Assembly: GCA_007115705.1 (NCBI GenBank)
Contig: QXEO01000235.1
Span: 2,947,888 to 3,011,887, forward strand
Source of the DNA: Dactylis glomerata
Lineage: Eukaryota; Streptophyta; Magnoliopsida; Poales; Poaceae
Length of the DNA stretch: 64,000 nt
Direction of reading: 5' to 3'
Below the pieces are notes generated by a model. It saw only the letters and a list, made by a program, of their open reading frames with translations, did not search any database and had not been told where the DNA came from. This document shows, piece after piece, positions 31,034 through 43,066 of this stretch. Position numbers and translations under genes: made by a program. Position 1 is the first letter of the stretch; each line of letters begins with the position of its first letter.

Positions 31034-31637
31034 ATGACCAAGTACTATTCACTTTATATTCGTCATAATTTTTTTTGCCCAGGTTACAATGAAAAGTAAT
31101 TTCCTAGAGAAATATAATATACAAATGCAATACCTGATCATCTTTGATTTCAAAAAAAGTTCAATTTTTTAAACCTTTTTTGAACTTTTTAATTTTTTTC
31201 AAGTATGGGGGTGTGTAGCACCCGAGAGCCAAAAGTCGGCGTTAAGTAGATAGGCTATAGAATACGTTTAATGCAATTTTTTGGCTTCGTTTCCATGCAC
31301 TATATTTGGCCACAAAAGAAAATGCTGCTCTAACGCACTAAGTACACGCGCCATCGACTGGTGGAGATCGTCATTAGCACCATCTTCTAGCCAGTTGACT
31401 TGGCTGTGTTACTTTCGCAGCATGCCAAGCTTAAGTGACCAGCAAGGTCAACCCCCACTAAGAGCTAGTTGAGCCGGCCACTTATCTGTGTTACGGGTTT
31501 ACAGACTTCAGTGGACCCCTAGTTAAGCTTACCAACAAAGACGCTAAAGAAGTCATTGGACTGCAGTCTGCAGACACAAGAAAATTATGTATGCAATGCA
31601 CCTATACGTCTAGCTGTAGATCTATATTCAGGTCAAA
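31034..31637. other. Intergenic stretch without a recognisable gene
   Basis: AT-rich sequence with an A/T-run block near 31150-31200. I see no coding frame or mobile element with clear ends. Confidence 0.5.
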
Positions 31638-31651
31638 TCAAGCTTGAAACT

Positions 31652-33065
31652 TTTAAAGGATACACCCTGGGAGGTGTATCGGTTTCATAGAAGAAGAGGC
31701 CAAGACGGCCGATAGAACGCCAAAAGGCAACCCGATACAAACGCAACGCCACACGGTTTACAACACAACCCACACCGACCAAACGACAAGGACTCGCCTT
31801 GCATCATCTTCAGCCAAAAGCAGCGAGAAGGCAATACACCGGGCTTCTAGGCCGCGTCACAACCGAAGAAGGGAGCTTCAAGAGACCGATTCAGACTCCG
31901 GGAAGGCGCAAGCCAACGCACCGCCCGCCCATTAGCGCCTAAGAGTCGGCGAGTGAGCGGCGGGGCCGAACCCGACTAGAGAAATCGTCGACCATGGAGC
32001 GCCGACGACGGTGTACATAGCGCCCTGAAAGCCCGCGCTCCGAGCGGCGGCCACCATCGACTCCAACACGCGCACCAAGGACTCCACGAACCACCTAGGC
32101 GACGCCCCCAAGGAGGAAACGACGCAAGCGCGCCGCCGCCGCCCGAACCGAAGTCCGGCTCTAGGGTTTCCCCCGTTGGTCGAGGCGGGGAAGAACGAGC
32201 AGCGCCATGACGACGCCTCCAAGGAGGTGACGGCGCCCGCGGGCGTCGCCGTCGTCCGCATTACGCAGGGCTTTCACCCGGCCCTGCCGTCGACCCCAAC
32301 ACCATCAGACACGCTGCAAGGAGTCGCCTTTGGGCTCACCGACGGAGAGAGGCGAGCCGGAGAAGATGCCGCGGAGCAGGAGGGCTGACCACCGTCCCAC
32401 CTCGATCCACCGATCCACCGAGACGGGGCTGGACGGAGGGGATCCAGCCGCCGCCGTCGCCTGGCCGGACACCGGCGCCACCACGACGCCCAGCAGCCGA
32501 CCAGGCACCACGCGCAGCCTGCTGTCGCGAACAAGCCCGACCAGGCCCGCCCAGGCCCATCTGAGCCGAGCGAGGCCGGGGCTCGCTGCATAGCAGGGGC
32601 GCCACCGCTGCCGCGGGAAGGCCGCGCCTCCACCGACGTCGCCGCGCACTCCGCCGGCTTCACAGCACCACGCCGCCAAGAACAGCCGGATACGCGTCGC
32701 CGCCGCAAGGGGAAGCACCGCCGCCACACGGGGGAAGAAGCCCCGCCGCGCCACCACCTTGACTGCCGCGCAGCCACCGCGACGCCGCCGCACCTCCGGG
32801 AAACCCACGGACGCGCGGAGCTCCGCCGCGCCGCCCCACGCCGAGCGTCGCGCCTCCGCCGGCAGCGCCGTCCCGCGCCGACCACCGCCGCGCGGATGGG
32901 AAGGGCCACCCCGCCGCCGCCAACGCCAACCGGGCTTCGCCCGGCAGCGCCTTCCGGCGGCGGCGAGGAGGAGGAAGGTTGGGGAGGGGGGGTTACGGCC
33001 GGCGGCGGCTAGGGTTCCTCTCGGCCGCCCGCGAGAGCGACGCGAGAGGAAAAAAAAATTTATCC
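31652..33065 (-). mobile_element. Non-autonomous retroposon (LINE-derived type) with 14-bp target duplication
   Basis: TCAAGCTTGAAACT occurs at 31638-31651 and again at 33066-33079, a duplication length typical of target-primed reverse transcription. Read on the minus strand, the insert starts with a leader-like GC-rich part (AACCCTAGCCGCCGCCGGCC) and ends AGGGTGTATCCTTTAAAA. A 254-residue Arg/Ala/Gly-rich frame (33069-32305) is open but looks like GC-rich chance sequence. No reverse transcriptase is present. The orientation is inferred and could be reversed. Confidence 0.6.
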
Positions 33066-33079
33066 TCAAGCTTGAAACT

Positions 33080-33350
33080 GACTACTAAACATAATCCCGA
33101 ACATACTGGATCACTGGAAATAGTACCATAATACTTCCATGTTCATATCCTTGCATAAAAACCAAAACATTCTGACTAACTGGTAATAGCAAGACAGAGA
33201 TGAGATACTCCGTGTCCATCAAATCAACAGAAACCGAATAATATTTTTCAGACTCCCATACTAGAAGGAACGCCAATCTTCAGAGATGTTCTCCTCCGTG
33301 ACTTATCGTTCAGAGCTCAGGCTCCTCAGGCTTGTTCAGGTTTAGAGGAA
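33080..33350 (-). other. 3' UTR / downstream flank of the Argonaute gene
   Basis: The 271 bp between the Argonaute stop codon and the retroposon target duplication contain no coding frame. The retroposon therefore sits in or just past the 3' UTR. Confidence 0.55.
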
Positions 33351-36300
33351 TTAGCAGTAGAACATGAGCCTTTTCAGCTCATCTTTTATCCCAGGAAGTG
33401 CCTTCATCACACCACCAGATGTAGCTGCACTGCCAGAGCTTACCTCTGATGCCACATCCGAGCCAAGGGTTTGGTAGAATCGAGCACGGAACGCGAGTTT
33501 ATGAGCATAGTATGCAGGAGGAGCTGTGACAACAACAAAAATTTGTTAGGACATGAGTCGAAGTTGCACGAGATGATTGCAGTAAATATAGCTAGTGTTG
33601 CATTGTTTTAAACTTGTATAATCGATTTGCGCAGTCCATCGCTGTACGAAACTACAGAACTAATGTTCAATGCCAAAGACAACAAGGAAATCTTTAAAGC
33701 CTCTCCAGGATGAGACGGAGCTGTAAGACAAGAGGGGCATACCAGTAGACACCGAGCGAGTGCAGCTTGCATACCTGAGAAAAGCATAACAGAAAAAACT
33801 TCATATTAGTGAACAGTAAAATATGCAACACACACACAATGGCGGGTAAGAGCATGCTTACATGTAGCATAGGTTGTATGTAAGAGACTGCAGGGCATCA
33901 GCAGTGAACTTATTGTCATCTCGCAGGATGTGGTAATGCGTAGGACGGCTTGTTCCCTACGTTTTGATAGTTCCAACATTCACTAAGATGATATCATCAA
34001 AAATAAAACTGCTACATGTAATGTTCCAGTAACATTACCTTAATCCCAGCATGGCTGCATAGGAAGAAATCAAACTCCGTTGGGTGGCATATCTTCGTAT
34101 CAACCACTGTGCCTGCAAGTTTACAGAAATATGTAAGAAAAATCATCTCGTCCAAATCAAATATACTTCAATTTTGCCATCATGCTTCGTGAAATAACCT
34201 GGAAGAACATTTCCACCCTTGTCCTTATTGGAATCACTTGGGAACAGTCTTGTATGATGCCTCTTCTGCACCACTATGAAGGTAATTGGTGCCTTCTCGT
34301 TGTATAACGACTTCCATGCCTGAACCAAGGGATTTTGATTAGTGAATTCTGTTACTAATAGGTCGAGAGACGAAAGCATATGGTAATCAAATTAGTAGAG
34401 CACCTTTTCTATCTCCGGAATTTCCTTCTCCAAGACCTGTCTGAACTGACCCTCACTTACACCATCCCTAGCGACGAAATGAAACAAGTGTGTTAGTTTG
34501 TGTGATGAGCATACGAATGAAAAATCACAAAAGTGATAATTATGAACCTATAGAATATCAGCTGTTGTGGCCTCTGCTTAGATTCCCTTTCGAATGAAAT
34601 GAGGAGTTTCCTGAAAGGAAAAATAAAGGAGTGAACAACTTCCCATATGTGGTATGCACATGTAAAATTTAGGTGCACCTCATAAGGATCTTACTTAACA
34701 ATTTCCTCAAGGCCTTGGATGAGCTCTTCGCGTTGACCTTGTGCATGGACATCACCATGATACTTGGTTACCTCAGGCCAGTCTTGGGAGGCAACAACCT
34801 AAATGGGAATCCCACAGACCAAAAAATGTGAAGAAAAGGAACTAGTATTTACATTCTAATTACTAAAGAAAAAATATCTTACAGCAGCAATGGAAGGGGT
34901 AGAATCATCTAGAGCATTAGGATGAGTAACGTCTGCACCAAAGATAATCGTTGGCTTGTTTGACACAACTGGTAAACTTGCAGGGATGTCGGCAAATACT
35001 GAGTTCCTTCCCCCACACTGTGAAGATGGTAAATCATTTCAATTGGATTGTGGAATAACAAGCTTTGTTTAACAAAACTTTGATAAATTTAGTGTTGAGT
35101 TTACCTTGGCATTGATCTTGAGAGCAATGTTTGCCAAACATTGAGGAGCCAACTTCAAGACATTCGTCTGTAGACAACACTGCGACATCACACCGATGTC
35201 TGTTTCACAGATCCTTTTAACCTCACCTACAGTATAAATTAAATCAGGCATTCCATATGTAATAATCAAATCAGTAAAACACGCAAGTCTGTGCTAAGAA
35301 ATATAACCATATAGGCTGCCATTTTTATCTGGTAAGAGAGCAAGTAGGAGGTCAATCTTTTGAAATTGCCCTGCTTGCAGACATATCTTAGGGAGACCAT
35401 CTTCAACTTGATCAGGACGAAGAGTGAATATTTTGGGATTTCCTTTTTGGAAGTTCTGCAAATCAAAGTGAATAGACTGAGAATGCAAGAAAGTTTGGGT
35501 CCGAACACAATCAAAAGGGATAGTAAGAACAAATACCAATCCAGTAGTGTGACACATGTTACTCAGCTTGAAACAGAATTGACCAGCATCATTGGGAGAC
35601 AAATTATGGCAAAAATTCACACATATCCAATTCATAACGTTGGCACCATTGACGACTTTCTGCACGTCAAAGTGAAATATTTAGACAATGTAGACAACTC
35701 AAAACAAATATATAAAATACCAACAGTACTCTCAGTACCACAAGAAAACCAGGAAAAATCCGTAAATTTTTATGATGGGATCATGCCAAGGGGTACTAGG
35801 TATAAGCAAATGAATATAAAAAGAGGTGAAAACTCAAAAACATCCAAGTGATATTAAATCTTGTGAACTATACAGAAGCCAACAGAATACCGTGCAGAGG
35901 TTCAAAGAAGACGACTCCGATATAGCGAAGAGTCATTGGTGATTCTATCTCAAAGGATAATTGGCAGCTATGCTGACTAATAAACAGATGACAGCTGACT
36001 ATCGCCACAGGTAAAACTAAGCAAAATATCTGTCATATACTACTTCAGAAAATAACATAAAAAAGTGTGACTTGTGTTCTGCAAGGAGGTTCTTAAGATG
36101 TTCACCTCCATAAAACATTTCAAGCATGAAAACAAATTAATTGCACTTCTAAAAAATGCTCTCTCTAGTGTATTCAGAATGTTTGAATTACTCGTAATAT
36201 ACCCTGTTTATCATATTCCACGCGCCATTACTTGGGACGCACTTGTCAGAGCCAGAACCATAGTACTTCAGCTACGACAAGAAAAATCAAACACGAGCTG

Positions 36301-39300
36301 ATTAGAGAAGTAATACAAAACAGAAAAGAACAGAACATTAAATATTGGAAGCAAGGTTACCACTGGAGCAGGCAGAATTCTAGCCTGAATAGAAGTTGGA
36401 TTGTGGTCAACTTCTATACCAAATTCATTTGCGCGTTTGGCACTATTGTAATTGTTGTGTTGGACAGTCTAGGCAAAAGGGAACACAGGATTAGTGAAAG
36501 TTCAAAATGTGCTCGCTCGTGCTTTCAGCTGACACGATCTTACACACAAGAAAAAAATGGCAGAAGAAATTACTTGGTGAATGGATGTCTCGCGCACAGA
36601 TGGATGCTTGCAGGTTATCCCCATCATACTAGTAACCTGAGTGTTATCCAGCTTCTTTTGGTATCGCTGTCCCAAAACTATATTGCAAACCTGAAGTGCA
36701 ATTGGAAGTGTATTACAAGGTAAAAAGTGCCCGTTCAAAAAAAAACCCATTAAAAAAAACAAGGTAAAAAGTGTATAGAACATGTGAAATGCATGTCGAA
36801 GTGTACAAAACATGTGGATGGTAAAAATGTAGGGAGGACATGGAATGCTAACGGAAGTGTGTAGGACATATATTGAAGTGGAAGGTTTATAGAATATTTT
36901 AAGTCTATTTTCACAAACCTCCATTGGAAGATAGTTTGGTTTATGGTCTGTACCAACTTGCAGGCATGGGAGAAAATCGTAACGTAGTTGCAGATTGTAG
37001 GTTTCCCTAAAATAGTCCTTGACAGTCTTGGCGCCAGTTGATGATTCGAACCTGGAGTTTTGGCATCCACGCAAAACAATTATGAGAATAAGTGATTCTA
37101 GAGGATTAAATGGTGCCACTGCTCACTATGATAATTTGTCTCAACATTAAGGAAAGGAGCAAGTCGTTACGTCATATCTCTGGTAGACTGCTTTGTCAAG
37201 CCAGAAATGCGGTATTTTCTGCGCATCTCTCCTCGGTGCGTGACTTCAACCCTCACACCCCTGAGAGCCTTCTTAATCTACAGATTCAGGAAACGTGAAA
37301 CCGTTAACTACCTACTACAACAGCAGAAAGGTGCAGATGATTAATAAGGAATCACTTGGACGAAAAATATATGTACCTTCGAATAATCCGTAACAGTAAT
37401 ACTATTTAAAACACCTTTCCTGTTAAGAATCTCTTCCACAAACTGAATCAGCGGCATTGCTTCAATGAAAGCAGTTGAAGACACATCTGCAATCAAAAAT
37501 GTTCAGTACATTTATATGTAAGGCAGCGACAATAGCTCTGAGTAACGCGGTGCAGATGATTCTCTCATCCTCTGACTGATGACACAGTAAACGGCAGAGC
37601 AGCATGTTTAGATAGCAAGCTTCTTTTTCCCATTACTAAAATTAGTAAGCATGTTTCTTATCCTATTTTCTGAATATACAGATTACACTTGCATGTTAGT
37701 TCCTAAAACCATTTGAAATCAAAGTACTCGTGAGACAACAACTTAACCATAGTTTGCCATCATTCACTGAAGCACCCTAGATGGTCTGACTGCACTTCTG
37801 AATATTTTGCAGGTAAGTCGAAACAAAGTGTAAGAAACACATCTAACTGACCTATGTTGAGAGACAATCCACTCTGGGTAGGTCTGATACTCTGGTAGAA
37901 CCCCGCCCATCCTTGAATACCCAAGCCTAATTTGGTGGGCTTCTGAATCTTCCACGAGAAGAAGGACCGTCCTACCGAGACGTACCTGCACAGAAGTAGA
38001 GTGGGTTCCTATCCGAAATCACAGAAGCAAACTAGTAAACTACAGATGAAGAGGCAAGGCAAGTTGTTACTCCATGTCGTTGCGTTCATTGAGCACGATG
38101 TCCCGCAGTACAATGTCGAGCACCTGCAGCGCCTGTGCTGGTATGTCTGTCGAGACCCCGGCCATGAGCATCTGCAGCTGCTGCAGGCTGACCAAGTTGG
38201 TGTGCTTGATTGTCACCTTGTACTTCCTCTCCCTCCTGCAAACATGGGACAGCCGATCAAATCATCTTGTTCGACCACAATTTCATGTTTGCATTTTTTC
38301 CATGCTGCATGTGTATTCATTAAGAAAAGAAGATGATACAATGCCAAAGAAGGCACGACCCAGGCCCATACAATGTCAGCCATAAAGGCATGACTCCGAC
38401 AGAGAATATCAGCCTGAAAGTCACTGATCCACAAATAGTAGATGAACAAATCCAACCTACACTATAGCAGATGTATACGTTTGTCGAGGTAAATGTGAGG
38501 CACTCCTATCTGAGTCTAATTACCTTGGCCCAGATGATCCTTTCTTCTTGTCCTTGTCCAAGTTAACCTCGAACTCCTTGGTGTTGAAGGGCAGCTCGCC
38601 GGCTGTGTAGAGGGTCTTGCGGCCGTCGTAAGCGGGGAGGCGGCCGCCGAGGCTGGTGTGCTGATGTTCCGACACGAGACTCGACATGACAGTTCGGTAA
38701 ACGCCTGGCATCGTCGGCTCCGGCGAGATGGCCACCTGAAACCAACAAGCACACACAACATGGCCACGGCAGTCGATCAGTACAAGCGTGAGAAGAAATT
38801 ACATATGCATGGACTGGGGAGATCTGATCTGAAAAGAAAAGCGTACGTCGTATTGGTGCAGGCCCTTGTCGACGAGGCCGACGAAGAAGTGGTTGGCCCT
38901 CAAAAGGCACGACCTACCGGCGGTGCCGAATCCTGGGCGCGCCGGGAACGTCGGCTCCGCACGGCTGATCTCCAGCCTCTTGAACTGCTCCCGGAGCTGG
39001 GCCGCCTCCGCGGCGTAGCGATCCGATAGAGGAGGCCCCGTGGCTTGGTGCAGATTCGGGACGGGCTGGTTCTGGCCTCCTCCTCTCCCGCCGCCGCCGC
39101 CCTGATAGCCACCACGGCCGCCGCCGTAGTCATTGCCGCCCTGCTGGTACCCGCCACGACCTCGGCCTCGGCCGCCGCGTCCACCATCGCCACCTACTTC
39201 ATATCCACCACGGCCGCCACCGTAGTCGTTGCCGCCCTGGTAATACCCACCACGGCCGCGGCCGTAGTCGTTGCCGCCCTGCTGATAGCCACCACGGCCT

Positions 39301-39593
39301 CGGCCGCCATCGCCATCTCTTTCGTACCCACCGCCGCCTTGGTAGCCACGTCCTCGGCCACGGCCACCGCCGTCACCGCCCCCTTGGTAACCCCCACGTC
39401 CTCTACCCCCGCCGCCGTCATCACCGGCTCCCTGATAGTACCCACGGCCACGGCCGCCACCATCACCGCCCCCTTGGTAATACCCGCGCCCGCGGCCAGC
39501 GCCACCATCGGCATTGCCGCGCCCACCATACCCCACCTGAGCGGCGTTGGGGTTCACCCGGCCCCCGCCGCGTCCCCCTCCTCGACTCGCCAT
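33351..39593 (-). CDS. AGO18: Argonaute protein, AGO1/5/10/18 clade, best match AGO18 (22 exons, 1051 aa)
   Basis: Exons on the minus strand: 39593-38847, 38735-38524, 38235-38071, 37985-37852, 37486-37377, 37277-37171, 37051-36919, 36690-36574, 36468-36361, 36271-36203, 35659-35537, 35455-35308, 35226-35105, 35017-34883, 34798-34695, 34610-34548, 34467-34404, 34319-34199, 34112-34039, 33956-33862, 33774-33743 and 33523-33351. All introns are GT-AG, and the total of 3156 nt is in frame with no internal stop. Residues 1 to about 190 are RGG/YQGG repeats. N, PAZ, MID and PIWI domains follow. PIWI shows D794 in GADVTHP, D867 in RDGVSEGQ and H959 in RPTHYHIL, so slicer residues are present. The end MFYC is canonical. 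It would load small RNAs and cleave or hold targets. AGO18 is monocot-specific and in rice acts in antiviral defence and microRNA sequestration. The AGO18 assignment rests on LRDDN after the catalytic His and on the tail, and phylogeny should decide. Argonaute itself is certain. Confidence 0.93.
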
Positions 39594-39840
39594 GGCCGCT
39601 CACGCGCGTGATAGTCTGATAGATCGATTACCGCCGCCACGAAGCAACCCAGGCGTGCACCAACCAATACTCTGCCTGCCTCCTCCTGAAACAAAGCCGG
39701 TATTTATGTAGGGTTTTCTCGACAGATCGTTTTAGATTCTGCGATCGTATCTTCGTGATATGGCAAATAAAATCTGCTGCAGTTATGCCCGGAAAATCCG
39801 AATTATTTGCTTCCAAACTTGCGACGCTTAATATTCGCAT
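39594..39840 (-). promoter_or_regulatory. Core promoter and 5' UTR of the Argonaute gene
   Basis: The minus strand has ACATAAATACC at about 39700-39710, a TATA-like box roughly 110 bp before the ATG at 39593. The ATG context is GGCCATGGCG, a strong plant start. Confidence 0.5.
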
Positions 39841-40059
39841 GTTTCCAAACAGAAATTGTAGGTTATGCGAAGGGTTTTAGTACGACCGGATACAATGGGA
39901 CTCAAATCGTGTAGGGGTAAATGTGTGGGATACATCCATATATAGTGCTGAGTAAAAATCGTGCATGGCTAGAATCAGGTGTCGTGTCTTTGTACATGTG
40001 TGGAATACATACCGATAGTGCTGAATACAAATGTAACTTTGACTATCTATCAATAGTAG

Positions 40060-40432
40060 AGGCCGGCAGTTCTGATTTCCTCCCCCAACGTTGTAGTCGT
40101 AGGGGGGTACCAGTTCTGGAGTTCGATCGCGTGTCCGATGACATGTTGCCTCAGTCTAATTCTTTCAACGACAATGGTTTTGCCTCCGGCAAACTACTTT
40201 GGAGGTCCGAAAAGCTGCTGATCAGCGATGGAGCCGCGTCGAGCTCGGGTGTTGTGGTGATCTGTCTTCCGTCCCTTTGGCGTTCGCTTTGGTGGTGTCG
40301 AAGGAGGAGGATAGACGCTGGTTTTTTGCATAGGTTTATCCTATCTTTTCAGTTCTGTAAGGTCTGTTCATTCGTAACTTATAACTTGTTTTTATCTTAT
40401 GAGTAAAGAGCAGATTACAGTGTCAAAAAAAA
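40060..40432 (+). mobile_element. 5'-truncated retroposon copy R1
   Basis: It is homologous to the 3' half of R2 (40960-41380). Shared phrases are TGATC(A/G)GCGATGGAGCCGCG, GGTTTTTTGC and CTATCTTTTCAGTTC. It ends in a poly-A tract at about 40424-40432 after ATTACAGTGTC. It has no coding capacity. Confidence 0.6.
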
Positions 40433-40441
40433 AGAAACAAA

Positions 40442-41380
40442 ACGTACGCTCGTAGTTTCCCCCCACGCGCCGCCAGGGAGAAAAAAGAGGAATTTTGCTC
40501 CCCTAGGGCACCCGCCTTTGGACGCCTGTTTCCGGCGGATCTCCTCCAGGTGGCAGCCTCCTGGTTGTCGGCTGTGAGGGGAGTCGCCACATCTCACGTG
40601 TGTCAAGTTGTGTAGCTCTAGGGTTAGGGCCTTTGTAGCTTAGGGTTTCGTCCGCTCGACGTCTTGGCTCTCGCGAAGGCCACGACGGTGATGAAAAAAA
40701 GGGTTCCACTTCCTCCTGCGATATGGGGTTCTACTCTGTATCTGGGCGGTAGTTTGTTCAAGCGGGGATGGTGTGGCGGCAGCGGCCGACATCCTTGTGG
40801 TGAATTTGTGTCCTCGGGCTCCGTAGTTGCGATGGTGTTGGCTCCAGCGTCGGAGGGGAGCATGGGAGGTTGTCCAGGAGTGCGTGCAGACGGGGTCTGT
40901 GTTGGTCACAGCTAGAAGATGGTGAATCTTGTGTTGGGTTCGTGGGTGAAGGTTGTCAGATCTGGTTTCCTCCTCCGATTGTGTTGTGCAGGGGTGCCAG
41001 GACTGGAGTTTGATGGCGCGTCCGAGGTGTTGCCCCGGTCTGATTTTTTTAGCGACAATGACTTTGCCTTTGGCAAGCTACTTTAGAGGTCCGCAAAGCT
41101 GCTGATCGGCGATGGAGCCGCGTCGAGCTCGGGTGAAGAGGTGATCTGCCTACTTTCCCTTGGATGGCCGCTACGATGGTGCCAAAGGCAAGTGAGAGGC
41201 GTTGGTTTTTTGCTCAGGGGTTTCTTGAGTCAGGGAATGTAATTTTCCTTTTTGGTTGAGGTTTTGTTTTACAAAAGCTAGGATTTTCCTATCTTTTCAG
41301 TTCAATCAGGTCGGTGTTTACGTGGCTTGTAACTTGGTCTTTATTCTATAAATGAGACATGTATTACCTTGGAAAAAAAT
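40442..41380 (+). mobile_element. Longer retroposon copy R2 inserted in the tail of R1
   Basis: The 5' part is GC-rich with TCTAGGGTTAGGGCC, and the 3' end is TTACCTTGGAAAAAAAT. AGAAACAAA at 40433-40441 and 41381-41389 is a likely target duplication, so R2 landed at the A-rich end of R1. It is LINE-like but lacks reverse transcriptase. Confidence 0.55.
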
Positions 41381-41389
41381 AGAAACAAA

Positions 41390-43066
41390 TATTTTAATTG
41401 GAAGGTTAGATATTACATTTGGAACCGCCCTCTCGGTTTCCAAAGGTGAGTTGGGTGTTTCACTAAATTGACATATGATCGTGTCGATTTCCTTCAACCA
41501 AGTATGTCATTTGGTTTCTTTGGAGTTCGTGTAGGCCTTAATTCGACGTTCCCTGACCTATTATATATTCTAAGACAAACCAATCTCTCATGTGTGAATG
41601 GTTACATGAAGAAGAAAACTATCATCATTAAAAAATAAGGAGAAAGATCCAAACACATGAATAGATTTGTCCCATAAATGTGTCTCTTATGAGAATATGT
41701 CAATGACCAAAGAATTAAAGAAGGATAAATCCAATCTAGGATGAAAGAAAGTGACATAGATCTAACATGGACAAGTATATATTGTAAAAAAACATGGACA
41801 AGTATATAATTATAAGAAAATAAGCAATGAGGATTAACTATTGAAAAGTACAATTCAAATATTACATCTTATTAAGGAACTGCAAATTGACTAATGGAGA
41901 GCCTGATCTCGGTCTTTATGACTTTATTCAAAATCTTGGTCTTCTAAGTTTCAAATCCTATATGAGAGAGGGTTTTATATATAGGGAAGGGGATAATATA
42001 GGTTGACATGACATGTGGTCATCCTAGGCTCACCCAATGGGTCCTAAGCACCTGGGACGTTTGATTTGGACACAACATTTGAAATCGTGCGGGGGTGTCA
42101 AATCCATGAACTCTACCCAAGTCCCACGGCGCCGTCTTCATCCCTGACCTTGCACATCTTCACCTCACTAGGGTTGTGTGCATATAGGAGTGGGTCCCGG
42201 TGACCGTACTGGGTAATGGGCTAGTATTTCTAAAATGAGAAGGCAAACTAAAAATGTATATGGCCCAATTAATAGGACCCATATCCTATTTTTTTTGTAG
42301 AAAACACTTGAATATGGTAGCTGTGAGACTGGTAAATAAATGCCTTGATCATCAACACCAAATGAAGGAGTATAAACATTTTCCCCGCACTATAGTCCTC
42401 ATAGAGGCACATAATTAAAGAAGAAAATATAATACAAATTAAGTATGATATCTAAACACATGAACAGATCTATCTCATAAAGGTTTATTTATCATAATGT
42501 TCAATGAACAAAGAATTAAACAAGGAAAAATCCAATTCATGAGGAAAGAAAACGACATAGATCTAACATGGACAAAGTATATGATGATAAGAAATGGCCA
42601 TGGGAGATTAACTATTGAAGAAAGGGGAAAGTTGAGATTACCTCTTATCAAGCGAAGGCGATGGAGGAATTGTAGGTTGGCTAGCGGCGAGCATGGTCTT
42701 GATCTTTGTGGTTGTGTACCAAATATTGGTCTTTCGAGTTCCAAACATCATATGAGGGGGAGGGGCGGGTTTTATAGGAGAGGAGCAAAAATAAATCGCC
42801 AAGGGGTAGCCCATCCAATGGGCGCTGGAGCATCTAGGACATTCAATTTGGACACAACGGACGAGATCATGTGGGGGACATCAAATAGAAACCCTAATCT
42901 TGGATATATCTCCCCCAACAACAAGTCAAACGCCGCCACTGCCACTAACCTCGCACATCTTCTCGTCGCTAGGGTTACGCCCATATGTGGTGGGTCACGG
43001 TAACCATATTACGTAGGGGCCAGTTTTTCTAAAATGTAAATTTACAACATATATGGCCCATTTAAT
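41390..43066. repeat. Two diverged copies of a roughly 800-bp tandem unit
   Basis: The first copy is about 41650-42330 and the second about 42455-43066. Shared landmarks are GACATAGATCTAACATGGAC (41751 and 42555), GATTAACTATTGAA, a TTTGGACACAAC block and TATATGGCCCA. The second copy is interrupted at 43066 by the Copia element and continues after 51769. No coding frame is supported. Confidence 0.7.

Noticed and set aside
32274..33069. Arg/Ala/Gly-rich frames of 211 and 254 residues
   Set aside because: Several frames are open at once in very GC-rich DNA, and none shows a recognisable domain.
39045..39611. Ala/Thr-rich frame on the plus strand opposite Argonaute exon 1
   Set aside because: It is the shadow of the RGG-repeat coding sequence.
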